Part shown: positions 1-9,623 of the stretch, in pieces
Numbering within the stretch: position 1 is the first letter of the stretch
Layout of the letters: each line of letters begins with the position of its first letter
Translations under genes and position numbers: made by a program
Notes under the pieces: generated by a model
Told to the model about the DNA's origin: nothing
Seen by the model: only the letters and a program-made list of their open reading frames with translations
Databases searched by the model: none
From: Umbribacter vaginalis
GTDB taxonomy: Bacteria > Actinomycetota > Coriobacteriia > Coriobacteriales > Eggerthellaceae
Assembly: GCA_001552935.1 (NCBI GenBank)
Contig: KQ959688.1
Span: 69,989-133,988, forward strand
Direction of reading: 5' to 3'
Length of the DNA: 64,000 bases

Positions 1-1
1 G

Positions 2-196
2 GGTCAAGTAGTTGCACCACATGCTTACATTGCAGTTGGTGTTTCAGGCCAGATGCAGCATATGGTTGGTTGTTCAGGAGCTGATCTTGTTATTGCCATC
101 AATAAAGATAAAAACGCACCTATTTTCAGCCAGTGCGATTATGGGTTTGTAGGCGACATTGCAACAGCGCTACCAGCACTTACGGCAGCTCTTTAG
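2..196 (+). CDS. etfA: Electron transfer flavoprotein alpha subunit, C-terminal end (partial)
   Basis: The reading frame enters from the left edge and stops at TAG 194-196, giving the last 64 residues. They contain [11 protein letters not shown] and [11 protein letters not shown], followed by a DYGFVGD segment. This is the FAD-binding end of EtfA/FixB, where the SGxxQH stretch contacts the flavin and the D-x-x-x-x-GD part closes the domain. EtfA with EtfB carries electrons between dehydrogenases and a membrane or bifurcating partner. The next genes are fixC and fixX, so this is probably the end of a fixAB-fixCX set. etfB would lie outside the window. Confidence 0.9.
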   Translation, partial: GQVVAPHAYIAVGVSGQMQHMVGCSGADLVIAINKDKNAPIFSQCDYGFVGDIATALPALTAAL

Positions 197-223
197 CACG
201 CTTACGGTAAGGCGAAAGAATGC

Positions 224-282
224 GCTCATCTGTACTGTTGTGTATGTTTCTTTACTGAGATTTTTTATGCATGCAGATGAGC
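224..282. repeat. 9-bp perfect inverted repeat between etfA and fixC
   Basis: GCTCATCTG at 224-232 is matched by its exact reverse complement at 274-282, with a 41-base loop. It lies in the 146-base spacer between etfA and fixC. It could be a weak mRNA structure or a binding site; the long loop makes a terminator unlikely and no T-run follows. Confidence 0.35.
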
Positions 283-342
283 CTTCTGTCTTACTAACGA
301 TATACGATTTTTACACAAGCCTGGTTAATAGAGGGAGGAACT

Positions 343-1656
343 GTGCGAGAAAGCGATTTTGATGTCATTGTTATCGGCAGTGGATGTGCTGGTGCAATAG
401 CAGCGTATGTCTGTGCAAAACAGGGGAAATCAGTCCTTGTAGTTGAACGTGGCGAGACAAATGGCTGTAAAAATATGAGTGGTGGCCGTATCTATGCACA
501 CTCGCTAAAGAAAGTATTTGATACCTATTCGGATGGAGAAATTACTACATCCGATATACCATACGAGCGTAAAATTACACATGAACGTATTAATATGTTG
601 TCAGAAAAAAGCGCTCTAACGATTGATTTTACCAGTGATGAACTGGGGATTGACGGGCAAGATAGCTATGCTGTTTTGCGTGGTGAGTTTGATCAATGGC
701 TTTCTGAACAAGCAGAAAATGCAGGTGCGGAATATATTAACGGTATTTCAGTTGATGAGCTTCTTAAGGATGAAAATGGTGCTGTTATTGGCATCAAAGC
801 AGGCGATGACGAAATTACTGGCCATGTAACCATTGTTGCAGAAGGTGTAAACAGCCTGTTAACTGAGCGATTTTTAGGCGCTCCACGTCCAAAGCGCAAT
901 CAGATGGCAGTTGGTATCAAGGAAGTATTTGAGCTTCCTGCCAAAGAAATTGAGTCTCGCTTTCTGTGTGCGGAAGGTGAAGGAGCTGCCATGCTCTATG
1001 TGGGTGATGCAACCCATGGATGCGTTGGTGGTGGATTTATGTACACCAATAAAGAGTCTATTTCTCTTGGCTTAGTAGCTACCATTGAGAACTTATCGCA
1101 AAGCGATACTCCTATTTATCAAATGCTTGACGATTTCAAGAAACATCCAGCTGTTGCACCTTTGTTGCGCGATGCAAAACTTGTTGAACATTCTGGTCAC
1201 ATGGTTTCTGAAGGTGGCTTCAACATGATTCCGCAAGTCGTTCATGACGGAGCTTTAGTAGCAGGTGATAGCGCTATGTTGTGTATGAACCTTGGTTATA
1301 TGGTACGTGGTATGGATTTAGCTGTTGCATCAGGTCAATTTGCTGCTGAGGCTGCGTGCCGCGCTATTGATGCACAGGATGTTTCTGCGAACGGTTTAGC
1401 ATCGTATAAACAGGCACTTTCTGATAGTTTTGTTTTTAAAGACTTAGAGACATTTAAAAAATGGCCACACACTATGGAGACATGGGAGCGTATGTTCACA
1501 GAATATCCTGCCATGGTGGGCGAAATGTTTAATGCAATGTTTGTCGTAGATGGCAAACCTGCAAAACCCCTCATTAAACGTATGATGCCTATTATTAAAA
1601 AGCGTGGCTTATTGTCACTTGGTAAAGAAGTTATAAAGGCGGTGAAGTCGCTGTGA
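343..1656 (+). CDS. fixC: FixC-type FAD-dependent electron transfer flavoprotein oxidoreductase
   Basis: This 437-residue flavoprotein resembles FixC and the flavin part of ETF:quinone oxidoreductase. The N-terminus has the Rossmann motif GSGCAGAIAA (residues ~11-20), then VVERGE at the end of the second strand. A late segment GALVAGDSAMLCMN is the second FAD-contacting GD motif of this family. It takes electrons from EtfAB and passes them through FixX to a quinone or ferredoxin-like acceptor. Start is GTG 343 behind a GGGAGGA ribosome site. Its stop overlaps fixX by four bases (GTGA), so the two are translationally coupled. Which dehydrogenase feeds it is unknown from this window. Confidence 0.88.
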   Translation: MRESDFDVIVIGSGCAGAIAAYVCAKQGKSVLVVERGETNGCKNMSGGRIYAHSLKKVFDTYSDGEITTSDIPYERKITHERINMLSEKSALTIDFTSDELGIDGQDSYAVLRGEFDQWLSEQAENAGAEYINGISVDELLKDENGAVIGIKAGDDEITGHVTIVAEGVNSLLTERFLGAPRPKRNQMAVGIKEVFELPAKEIESRFLCAEGEGAAMLYVGDATHGCVGGGFMYTNKESISLGLVATIENLSQSDTPIYQMLDDFKKHPAVAPLLRDAKLVEHSGHMVSEGGFNMIPQVVHDGALVAGDSAMLCMNLGYMVRGMDLAVASGQFAAEAACRAIDAQDVSANGLASYKQALSDSFVFKDLETFKKWPHTMETWERMFTEYPAMVGEMFNAMFVVDGKPAKPLIKRMMPIIKKRGLLSLGKEVIKAVKSL

Positions 1657-1964
1657 GTACGATTAAACCTATTACAGTAAATGTTGATGAGCTTATTTCA
1701 TTGAATCGTTATAACGTTGATGAAGAGAATGCACATATTGAACTTGGCGATGGTAATTTAGAGGCTCTTGATGCTGCTGAATTTGAAAAATTAGTACGTG
1801 TATGCCCTGCTGCATTATATAAAATTGATGAAAATGGCGTACGTTCATTTGACTATGCAGGCTGCCTAGAATGCGGAACGTGTCGAATTTGTTGTGAGGA
1901 TAGTATTATTTCAAAATGGGAAAACCCAAATCCTACCATGGGCGTTCAATATCGTTTTGGTTAA
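1653..1964 (+). CDS. fixX: FixX-like ferredoxin
   Basis: A 103-residue acidic protein whose C-terminal third carries CLECGTCRICC, the FixX signature, plus an earlier cysteine in RVCPAALYK. Together these supply the ligands for a 4Fe-4S cluster. In the family FixX accepts electrons from FixC and forms the FixABCX complex. The GTG start overlaps the fixC stop as GTGA. A strong stem-loop with a T-run follows 65 bases downstream, ending the etf-fixCX transcript. Confidence 0.9.
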   Translation: MSTIKPITVNVDELISLNRYNVDEENAHIELGDGNLEALDAAEFEKLVRVCPAALYKIDENGVRSFDYAGCLECGTCRICCEDSIISKWENPNPTMGVQYRFG

Positions 1965-2029
1965 GACATATGTTTAAGGTAGATGCTTAATAAAGTGGCG
2001 TTTACATTTTGATGTTACTATTGCTTGTC

Positions 2030-2056
2030 GAGCAGCGCAAAGGCGCTGCTCTTTTC
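2030..2056 (+). terminator. Rho-independent terminator after fixX
   Basis: GAGCAGCGC at 2030-2038 pairs perfectly with GCGCTGCTC at 2043-2051 around a 4-base loop, followed by TTTT. It ends the etfA-fixC-fixX transcript. Confidence 0.8.
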
Positions 2057-2169
2057 GTTTATGGGAACGTGAAGTGTGAGAAGATAGCTGCGTAGCGTTT
2101 GGTGTGTGAACCTAAAACATTTTCAAATACGCACCTGCACCGCTTATGCGTACAAACGCCTACGTGTTC

Positions 2170-2195
2170 GTTCCTGCTCCCACACGAGCAGGAAC
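2170..2195 (-). terminator. Stem-loop at the 3' end of queA
   Basis: GTTCCTGCTC at 2170-2179 and GAGCAGGAAC at 2186-2195 form a perfect 10-bp stem with a 6-base loop. It overlaps the last base of the queA stop codon on the minus strand. No T-run follows on that strand, so it may act as a 3'-end stabiliser or a weak terminator for queH-queA. Confidence 0.5.
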
Positions 2196-3280
2196 TATTG
2201 AATGAACATCGCGTCGCCGAACGACAAAAAACGGTAACGCTCGTGAATGGCATGCTGATACGCCGCCATGATGTGCTCGCGACCAGCCAGTGCGCTTACC
2301 AGCATCATCAGTGTCGAGCGTGGTACGTGAAAGTTCGTGATCATCGCATCAACCACATTAAATGTATAACCAGGTAAAATGTACAGCGACGTGTGCTCGC
2401 GCGTCCGCGCTTTCACGCACTTCGCCTGCTCATCGTAGCAGCTTTCAAGCGAGCGCATGCTGGTTGTTCCCACAGCAATAACGCGCCCACCTGCGTCTTT
2501 AGTGCGATTTATGGCGTCAATGGTTTTCTGTGGCACCGAATACGTTTCCGTATGAATCACATGATTGCGCGGATCGTCCTCATCTACCAGGCGAAACGTA
2601 TCCAAACCTACTTCCAAATCGACTGTTTCCCAGCCAACGCCCTGTTCCTGTAGCGCAGCAATCAGCTCGGGCGTGAAATGCAAACCCGCCGTCGGCGCTG
2701 CCGCCGAGTGCTCCGATTTCGAGTACACCGTTTGGTACAGCTCCTCGTCACCTGCATAATGTTTGATATACGGCGGAAGCGGCGTGTGCCCACAGGCATG
2801 AAGCGCCTCGTCAAGCGAGGGAAGTGTAGTCGTAAGCCGCGCAATACGCTCGCCCGGACTGGGTTTTTCCGCCCAATCGACAACCTCAATCGACAAGCAC
2901 ACGCGCCCCTGCGCATCGGGGATATCAACCACTGCACCCGTTTGTGGTTTTAGGCGTTTACCTGGGCGAACAAGCACTTCCCACAATGCCGTATGGGCCG
3001 TTTTTGGCTCACGATTAAATATTTCGCGAAGAAGGAAAATTTCCGCGCTACCGCCTGAACCGCGTTTAGTGCCAAGCATACGTGCAGGTAGAACACGTGT
3101 TTCGTTGGCAACCAGCAAATCGCCCGGATGCAGAAACGTGCCAATGTCATGGAAAACGCAATCCTGGAGCGCACCACTGCGTTTGTTAAGCACCAGCAGA
3201 CGACATGCATCGCGCACTTCAGCTGGCGTTTGCGCAATTAGCTCGGGAGGAAGCGTGTAATCGAAATCATCAGTTTTCAT
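2195..3280 (-). CDS. queA: S-adenosylmethionine:tRNA ribosyltransferase-isomerase QueA
   Basis: QueA transfers the ribosyl part of SAM to 7-deazaguanine in tRNA, making epoxyqueuosine in the queuosine pathway. The protein opens MKTDDFDYTLPPELIAQTPAE. It then has the family blocks VANETRVLPARMLG, PPYIK near the middle, SAAAPTAGLHFTPELI, and the C-terminal AMITNFHVPRSTLMMLVSAL. The length of ~361 residues is normal. I chose ATG 3280 because AAAGG lies seven bases upstream and the start overlaps the end of queH by 11 bases. An upstream in-frame start at 3313 lacks such support. It is cotranscribed with queH, which acts on its product. Confidence 0.96.
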   Translation of the reverse strand: MKTDDFDYTLPPELIAQTPAEVRDACRLLVLNKRSGALQDCVFHDIGTFLHPGDLLVANETRVLPARMLGTKRGSGGSAEIFLLREIFNREPKTAHTALWEVLVRPGKRLKPQTGAVVDIPDAQGRVCLSIEVVDWAEKPSPGERIARLTTTLPSLDEALHACGHTPLPPYIKHYAGDEELYQTVYSKSEHSAAAPTAGLHFTPELIAALQEQGVGWETVDLEVGLDTFRLVDEDDPRNHVIHTETYSVPQKTIDAINRTKDAGGRVIAVGTTSMRSLESCYDEQAKCVKARTREHTSLYILPGYTFNVVDAMITNFHVPRSTLMMLVSALAGREHIMAAYQHAIHERYRFLSFGDAMFIQ

Positions 3281-4154
3281 GAACGAGCCTTTCTGCGTCG
3301 CGCGCGCTGGCATCGGGTAGGGGTGTTTGGGGAAGACTCTGATTGTGCAGCTGTTGTTCCTGCTCCAACACCTGCGCCCGCTGTTGCTCCTTGAACTGTC
3401 GCAATAAATCGCGCTTGCGAGCCTGTTTCGCGTTGTACGACGCCTGCTCAGCTTTGCGCGCCCGCCGCTTTTCCGCCTCGGCTTTCCGCTCGGCCTCGTG
3501 CGCTATCAGGTACAATGCTCGCTGTTCCTCACGCTGCTCCTTAATAAAGGCACGTGTTGCTTTGCCCTCGTCAATCGAAAATGAGCAGCCACAATAATCC
3601 TGGCGATACATGCCCGCCTCGCGTGAGCGCCGCGTTGCTTCGTCATAGTAGGGTCGAAAATCGCGAAAATCGGGTGCGATGCTGTTTTGCTTGCACGCGC
3701 GCGCGAGTTCCTCGCGAATGATGTCTGTGAACTGGTACGGGCTTACTGAAAGCGTCGTACTAACCGCATCGAAATCGTGCTCGTGCGCATAGCGCGCTGC
3801 CTCGCATAACCGCAGCTTATAGCAGGCTCTACACCGATTGCGGCGGTTTGCATCGTCCAGTAATTCCGCAACTGACGTGGGCTTTTCCGTGCGTTCCTGC
3901 GCCTTTTGCGCCATGGCACGCCCGATGGGCGCCACGTAACGTTCCCACTGCGCCGGGTCGTAATTGCCCTCAATCACGCGCACACCCTCGTGCGCTGCAA
4001 ATTTCAGCAGCTCAGAAAGCCGATGCCGATACTCCGGCTCGGGCGCAATATTGCTATTCGCGTAAAAAATGCTAATGTCGTGGCCCTCCGCCAGCAAAAT
4101 GCGAAGCGGCTCCATTGAACACGGACCACAGCATGCATGAAGAAGCAATTTCAT
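3270..4154 (-). CDS. queH: Epoxyqueuosine reductase QueH (DUF208 family)
   Basis: QueH is the cobalamin-independent epoxyqueuosine reductase that replaces QueG and performs the last step of queuosine formation. The N-terminus has the adjacent cysteines LLLHACCGPCS. Further on are RNRCRACYKLRLCEAA and YRQDYCGCSFS, which supply the cysteines for the FeS and metal sites of the family. After residue ~205 a highly charged Arg/Glu/Lys/Gln helix of about 90 residues follows that typical QueH lacks or has only in short form; it may be a coiled coil or RNA-binding tail. The start has AAGGAG eight bases upstream. It lies upstream of queA and divergent from tgt. Confidence 0.93.
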   Translation of the reverse strand: MKLLLHACCGPCSMEPLRILLAEGHDISIFYANSNIAPEPEYRHRLSELLKFAAHEGVRVIEGNYDPAQWERYVAPIGRAMAQKAQERTEKPTSVAELLDDANRRNRCRACYKLRLCEAARYAHEHDFDAVSTTLSVSPYQFTDIIREELARACKQNSIAPDFRDFRPYYDEATRRSREAGMYRQDYCGCSFSIDEGKATRAFIKEQREEQRALYLIAHEAERKAEAEKRRARKAEQASYNAKQARKRDLLRQFKEQQRAQVLEQEQQLHNQSLPQTPLPDASARDAERLVHEN

Positions 4155-4299
4155 AGCTTTACTCCTTGATGGATGAAAACTATTCTATACTACTCCATAT
4201 TGAATGAAATGTTCAGGCGCGGGCGCGTGTTTCGACTGAATTACACATGTCGCGTGCGTGGGGTGTTTGTGGGGAACGTGAGGTACTTCACTGGCGTTG

Positions 4300-4376
4300 G
4301 CGCGCCACCAGCAACCGCAAGCCACCACCAGCCGCCACTGGCAACCGCGCGCTACCAGCAACCGCGCGCTACCAGC
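4300..4376. repeat. Degenerate 17-bp repeats in the queH-tgt spacer
   Basis: The 278-base divergent spacer 4155-4432 contains two perfect 17-bp copies of CAACCGCGCGCTACCAG at 4342-4358 and 4359-4375. Looser versions lie just upstream. The rest of the spacer is ordinary. It must hold both the queH and tgt promoters, but I see no clear -35/-10 pair and no recognisable preQ1 riboswitch. Confidence 0.7.
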
Positions 4377-4417
4377 CCCAACACCGCCCCTGACACTAAC
4401 TGCATTGCCCCACATAA

Positions 4418-5581
<1,164 letters not shown>

Positions 5582-5655
5582 GAATGTGTCGCCGCCTGCG
5601 CACTACCCGGCGACCACCGCGTGCACACGCAACACGCAGCGCACCCACACCGCCG

Positions 5656-5733
5656 CCTGCGCACCCACACTGCCTCCCGTGCCGTACACGCATGCCTGCG
5701 CACCCACACTGCGTCCCGCGCCGTACACGCATG
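5656..5733. repeat. Two 39-bp direct repeats upstream of secDF
   Basis: Two adjacent near-identical 39-bp units at 5656-5694 and 5695-5733, each opening CCTGCGCACCCACACTGC and ending CGTACACGCATG, with a few differences. Partial copies precede them. They lie in the 316-base spacer after tgt (5582-5897). The last 160 bases of that spacer are AT-richer, include a TTGACA at 5810-5815, and probably hold the secDF promoter. Confidence 0.8.
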
Positions 5734-5897
5734 CCAGATATTCACTATTTCTATAATTTCCGAACTTTGCTTCTACTTATCACATTGCATTTGTGGCAAA
5801 ATAGTGAGGTTGACAAAATTATGTATAGCTTATGGGGAGGCTGTATAGGCTTCTCATGCGTGCATGTTTCTTTAAGCACAAGGAAAGGAATCCATCG

Positions 5898-8426
5898 ATG
5901 ATGGCAACCCAAACTAAAAAGCGCAAGAAGAAGTCTGGTGGCTCGTCAGAGCGCCGTAATATATGGCTTCTTATTCTTACTACCATCCTTATTCTTGCTT
6001 CAGTATACGTATTTACGCCGCCATCGCAACGCATTAACCAGGGATTGGACATTCAAGGTGGATTATCTGTTGTGCTTACCGCTACGTCTAACGACGGCAA
6101 TCCGGTAACAAAAGAAGAAATGGAAGCGTCACGCGCTATTATCGAAAGTCGTGTAAATTCTTTGGGTGCAAGCGAAGCGGCCGTTCAGCTGCAGGGCGAC
6201 AACCAAATTTTGGTGCAAATACCAGGAGCAACCGATACGAAAGCAGCGCTCGAAACTATCGGCAAAACTGGTAAGCTTGAGTTTGCGCGTCTTGATTCGT
6301 TTACCGATGAAGCCGTACGCAAGCGCATTGACACAGGCGATTACGGCAAAACTGCCATGGTAACCGACGAGTTTGGCAATCAGTTTCCTTCCAAGAAAAA
6401 GTCGAGCTTAAAGGTGCAGCCGGGCACGTATAAAGCACTTATTACCGGCGAAAATATCACGAACGTGTCGGTGGATCGCGCTTCTGAAACGGGTACCGAT
6501 TATGCCGTTAACGTGCGCTTAAACGGCGAAGGCACCGCTGCTTTCGCGAAAGCAACACGCGAACTTGCGCCCACGAAGGGCAAAATCGTTATCGTGCTTG
6601 ATGGTGAAGTGCAGTCGGCTCCTGCTGTTCAGTCGGTTATTGACGGCGGCCGCGTGTCGATTACCGGCGGATATACGCTTGCCGGTGCGAACGGCTTGCG
6701 TACCGTTCTTGAAAGTGGTTCGCTTCCTGTAAGTTTCCAGTATTCGCAAAGTCAAATTGTTGGCCCAACGCTTGGACAAGGTGCTTTGGCAGCGGGTGTT
6801 TTGGTCGCTGGCTTAGGTTTGCTGCTTGTTATGCTGTACCTACTGTTTTTCTATCGCGGGCTTGGTCTTATTACAGCTGGCGCGATGGTGGTATTTGCGG
6901 TATTCTACTTGGGTATTTTGGCAACGTTGTCGCACTTTGGCCTGTTTAGCTTGTCGCTTTCAGGTGTTGCAGGTATCGTGCTTACCATCGGTATGGCAGC
7001 CGACTCGTCCATTTTGGTTATCGAGCGTTTCCGCGAAGAAATTCGCATGGGACGCAGCGTGCGTGCCGCGTCAATAACAGGCGTGCGACATGCGATTATG
7101 ACCTCAATCGACGCCGACTTGGTTACACTTGTTAGCGCCCTTTCGTTGTTCTTCTTGGCGTCGTCGTCTGTTAAAGGTTTCGGCCTTACGCTTGCGCTGG
7201 GAATTGCGTGCGACATCATCATGATGCTGCTGTTCAAAGCGCCGTTGGTGCGTATAATTGCGCCACGTACGATTGCACATCATCCTCGTTTCTGGGATAT
7301 TCAAGACTCGAAAAATGCGTATCAAACGTTCTCTCAATTGGGTGAAGCAACGGGTGTTACCGCTGGTGAAGCTGAAATTGGCGAAGCGATGAACTATAAA
7401 GAAACCGCGCGCATCATAAAAGAGCGCGCCGGTGAAGAAGATCCTGCCGCTTTGAAGCTTGTGCGCCAGCTGAAAGGTCGTTTCATCAAACACGACATCG
7501 GCTTTTTGAGTGCGCGCAAAATTTTCCTAACCGTATCAGGCATTTTAGTACTTGCGTGCATTGCGGTTGTGTGCATTAAAGGTGTCACGTTTGGTATTGA
7601 GTTTGTAGGCGGAACGTCAGTTACGTACTCGAACACAGGTGATCTTACGTCGCAAGACATTACGCAGGCGTTTAACAAAGCAGGCGTGAAAGATGCTACC
7701 GTTCAAACTACCGAAAACGAAGGTCAAAAGGGCTTTTTGATTCGCATGACGGAAACAAACGCGCAAACATCAGAGCACATTGCGCGCACCGTTGCTGATG
7801 AGCTGCATCTTTCTGCAGAAAACACGCAAGTATCAACTATTGGCCCCGACTGGGGAACAAGTGTTGTTCGTGCATCGCTTATTGCATTCTTCGTTTCGTT
7901 AGCGCTGATTATTGCTTATATTGCCATCCGTTTTGAATATAAGATGGGATTCACTGCTGTGGTGGCGCTCTTGCACGACTTGATTATCGTTATGGGCGTG
8001 TATGCCCTTATCGGACGCGAAGTTACGCCGAACACTATCGCCGCGCTGCTTACCATTTTGGGATATTCGCTTTACGACACGGTTGTTGTGTTCCACCGCA
8101 TTAACGACAACATGAAGGAACTGAACATCCGTTGCAGCTTTATGACAATGGCAAATCATTCAGTTAACCAGGTATTTTTGCGCACCATTAACACAACACT
8201 CACGTCAATTATTCCTGTTATTGCGATGTTGTTCTTCGGCGGAGAAACGCTGCAAGATTTTGCATTTGCCATGGTTATCGGCTTAATTTCTGGTTCATAT
8301 TCCTCAATTGCTGTTGCAACGCCGCTCTTTAGTATGTGGAAAACACGCGAGTCTGCAAACGCGAAATTGCAAAAACGCTTTGGTAAGGAGATTGGAACAT
8401 TTGCGTTCATTCATGATGCAAAATAA
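5898..8426 (+). CDS. secDF: Fused protein translocase subunit SecDF
   Basis: SecD and SecF work with SecYEG and use the proton gradient to pull proteins across the membrane. Here one 842-residue chain holds both. The SecD half has the first membrane span (~residues 20-38), then INQGLDIQGGLSVVL (the D1 motif), a large external domain, and five spans with TIGMAADSSILVIERFREE. A cytosolic linker (~residues 470-530) joins it to the SecF half, with FVGGTSVTY and GYSLYDTVVVFHRIND. Of the two adjacent ATGs, 5898 has AAGGAAAGGAA about eight bases upstream; an earlier in-frame ATG at 5832 does not. SecDF fusions are known elsewhere, for example in Bacillus. No yajC is adjacent. Confidence 0.95.
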   Translation: MMATQTKKRKKKSGGSSERRNIWLLILTTILILASVYVFTPPSQRINQGLDIQGGLSVVLTATSNDGNPVTKEEMEASRAIIESRVNSLGASEAAVQLQGDNQILVQIPGATDTKAALETIGKTGKLEFARLDSFTDEAVRKRIDTGDYGKTAMVTDEFGNQFPSKKKSSLKVQPGTYKALITGENITNVSVDRASETGTDYAVNVRLNGEGTAAFAKATRELAPTKGKIVIVLDGEVQSAPAVQSVIDGGRVSITGGYTLAGANGLRTVLESGSLPVSFQYSQSQIVGPTLGQGALAAGVLVAGLGLLLVMLYLLFFYRGLGLITAGAMVVFAVFYLGILATLSHFGLFSLSLSGVAGIVLTIGMAADSSILVIERFREEIRMGRSVRAASITGVRHAIMTSIDADLVTLVSALSLFFLASSSVKGFGLTLALGIACDIIMMLLFKAPLVRIIAPRTIAHHPRFWDIQDSKNAYQTFSQLGEATGVTAGEAEIGEAMNYKETARIIKERAGEEDPAALKLVRQLKGRFIKHDIGFLSARKIFLTVSGILVLACIAVVCIKGVTFGIEFVGGTSVTYSNTGDLTSQDITQAFNKAGVKDATVQTTENEGQKGFLIRMTETNAQTSEHIARTVADELHLSAENTQVSTIGPDWGTSVVRASLIAFFVSLALIIAYIAIRFEYKMGFTAVVALLHDLIIVMGVYALIGREVTPNTIAALLTILGYSLYDTVVVFHRINDNMKELNIRCSFMTMANHSVNQVFLRTINTTLTSIIPVIAMLFFGGETLQDFAFAMVIGLISGSYSSIAVATPLFSMWKTRESANAKLQKRFGKEIGTFAFIHDAK

Positions 8427-8472
8427 TTTTATTGTGTCATAATGAGCAAAAATGCGTTGTAAGGAGTAGCTT

Positions 8473-8793
8473 ATGCCATCTGCAAGTGCCCCTAACTTTT
8501 GCCCACCAACTGAAGAGGGTGTAACAATCTCTCTTGAGGATGAAAATGGTGTTGCAACTACCTTTGAGTTTCTCGGAAGTATTATTCACGACGATCGAGA
8601 ATTCGGATTCTTCTTTCCTGTGCTTGATGAAGATGAATTTACGGGAGAGGTTGTTATCCTTGAGATTTTAGCGTATGACGATGACGATCAGCCAAGTGAG
8701 TTTGAGTTGCTTGAAGACGAAGACCTAGCTGATGATGTCTACGAAGAATTTCGAGAAGCTGCAGGCGATTTGTACGACTTTCAAGACGAATAG
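8473..8793 (+). CDS. DUF1292 family protein
   Basis: A small, very acidic protein of 106 residues. The pattern ISLEDENGVATTFEFLG, then FFFPVLDEDE and VVILEILAYDDDDQ, matches the DUF1292 (YrzB-like) family, whose function is not established. The start has AAGGAG seven bases upstream. It follows secDF by 46 bases and could be cotranscribed. Confidence 0.75.
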   Translation: MPSASAPNFCPPTEEGVTISLEDENGVATTFEFLGSIIHDDREFGFFFPVLDEDEFTGEVVILEILAYDDDDQPSEFELLEDEDLADDVYEEFREAAGDLYDFQDE

Positions 8794-8828
8794 GGAGCCG
8801 TCCGTTCTTGTGTTGATGCGTTACCTAC

Positions 8829-9623
8829 CTATGCGTACAGATTTGCAAGTAGAATGCATGCGCTCATAAGCACCACGATTCCCGCTGCAATTAGCTCATG
8901 TTTTCCCATGTGAAAGGGATACAGCCTGCTGCGCTCATACGTGGGCGCAAAGCAGCGTGCTTCCATTGCTCCTGAAAGTGCGTCTGCATGGCGCAGTGCG
9001 CTCGTGAACAGGGGAACTAACAGTGACAGCAAAAGCGGTATGCGCGATCGCTTACGCAGGTAAACGCCGCGGCTTATTTGTGCAGCGTATAAATGGTGAA
9101 GTTCTTGCGCTAGTTCAGGCAAAAAGCGCAATACAATTCCAAGCATGATGCCAATTTCGTGAGCAGGCACTTTGAAGCGCGTGAGCGGCATCATCAGACG
9201 TTCCGTTGCATCGCTAATATCCAAGGTGCTGGTGCTCAGCGGAATAATGCTTGCTGATAGCAACAATACAATCATACGGCAGCCGAAAAATAAGCTTGCA
9301 TGAATTCCATCGTCAGTAATTCGCATAAAGTTCCAGGTAAACACAACATTTCCTGTTTGATGTGCATACAAATTGAGCAGTGCGCTTATCACAACAAAAA
9401 ACACCAGTGGCAACACCGCACGCATGATGCTTCCTATGCGTATGCGCGTTAGTGCAAGTAAAATGCCTAGTGAAACTACGCAAAGCGCAAGGGAAAGCGG
9501 CGTAGAGGCGTTCAAAATCACAATCATCAGCACCAGCGAAGCTAGAATTTTGAAGCGCGCATCCAGGCGATGAATGATACTATTGGTGTCGCAGTACAAA
9601 TCTTGACCTGGTAATTTACCCAT
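8829..9623 (-). CDS. ecfT: ECF transporter transmembrane component EcfT
   Basis: EcfT is the membrane scaffold that couples the two EcfA ATPases to the vitamin-binding S component. The protein has 264 residues and about six hydrophobic spans. The coupling helices carry the family's Arg signatures as AAQISRGVY (~residue 180) and GAMEARCFAP (~residue 220). The second is usually EARG, so Gly to Cys is a small deviation. It is the last gene of ribU-ecfA1-ecfA2-ecfT and overlaps the end of ecfA2 by eight bases. Expression should follow the upstream FMN riboswitch. Confidence 0.92.
   Translation of the reverse strand: MGKLPGQDLYCDTNSIIHRLDARFKILASLVLMIVILNASTPLSLALCVVSLGILLALTRIRIGSIMRAVLPLVFFVVISALLNLYAHQTGNVVFTWNFMRITDDGIHASLFFGCRMIVLLLSASIIPLSTSTLDISDATERLMMPLTRFKVPAHEIGIMLGIVLRFLPELAQELHHLYAAQISRGVYLRKRSRIPLLLSLLVPLFTSALRHADALSGAMEARCFAPTYERSRLYPFHMGKHELIAAGIVVLMSACILLANLYA

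Noticed and set aside
5656..5733. CRISPR or attachment site from the 39-bp repeats
   Set aside because: The copies are directly adjacent with no unique spacer, and no integrase or cas gene is nearby.
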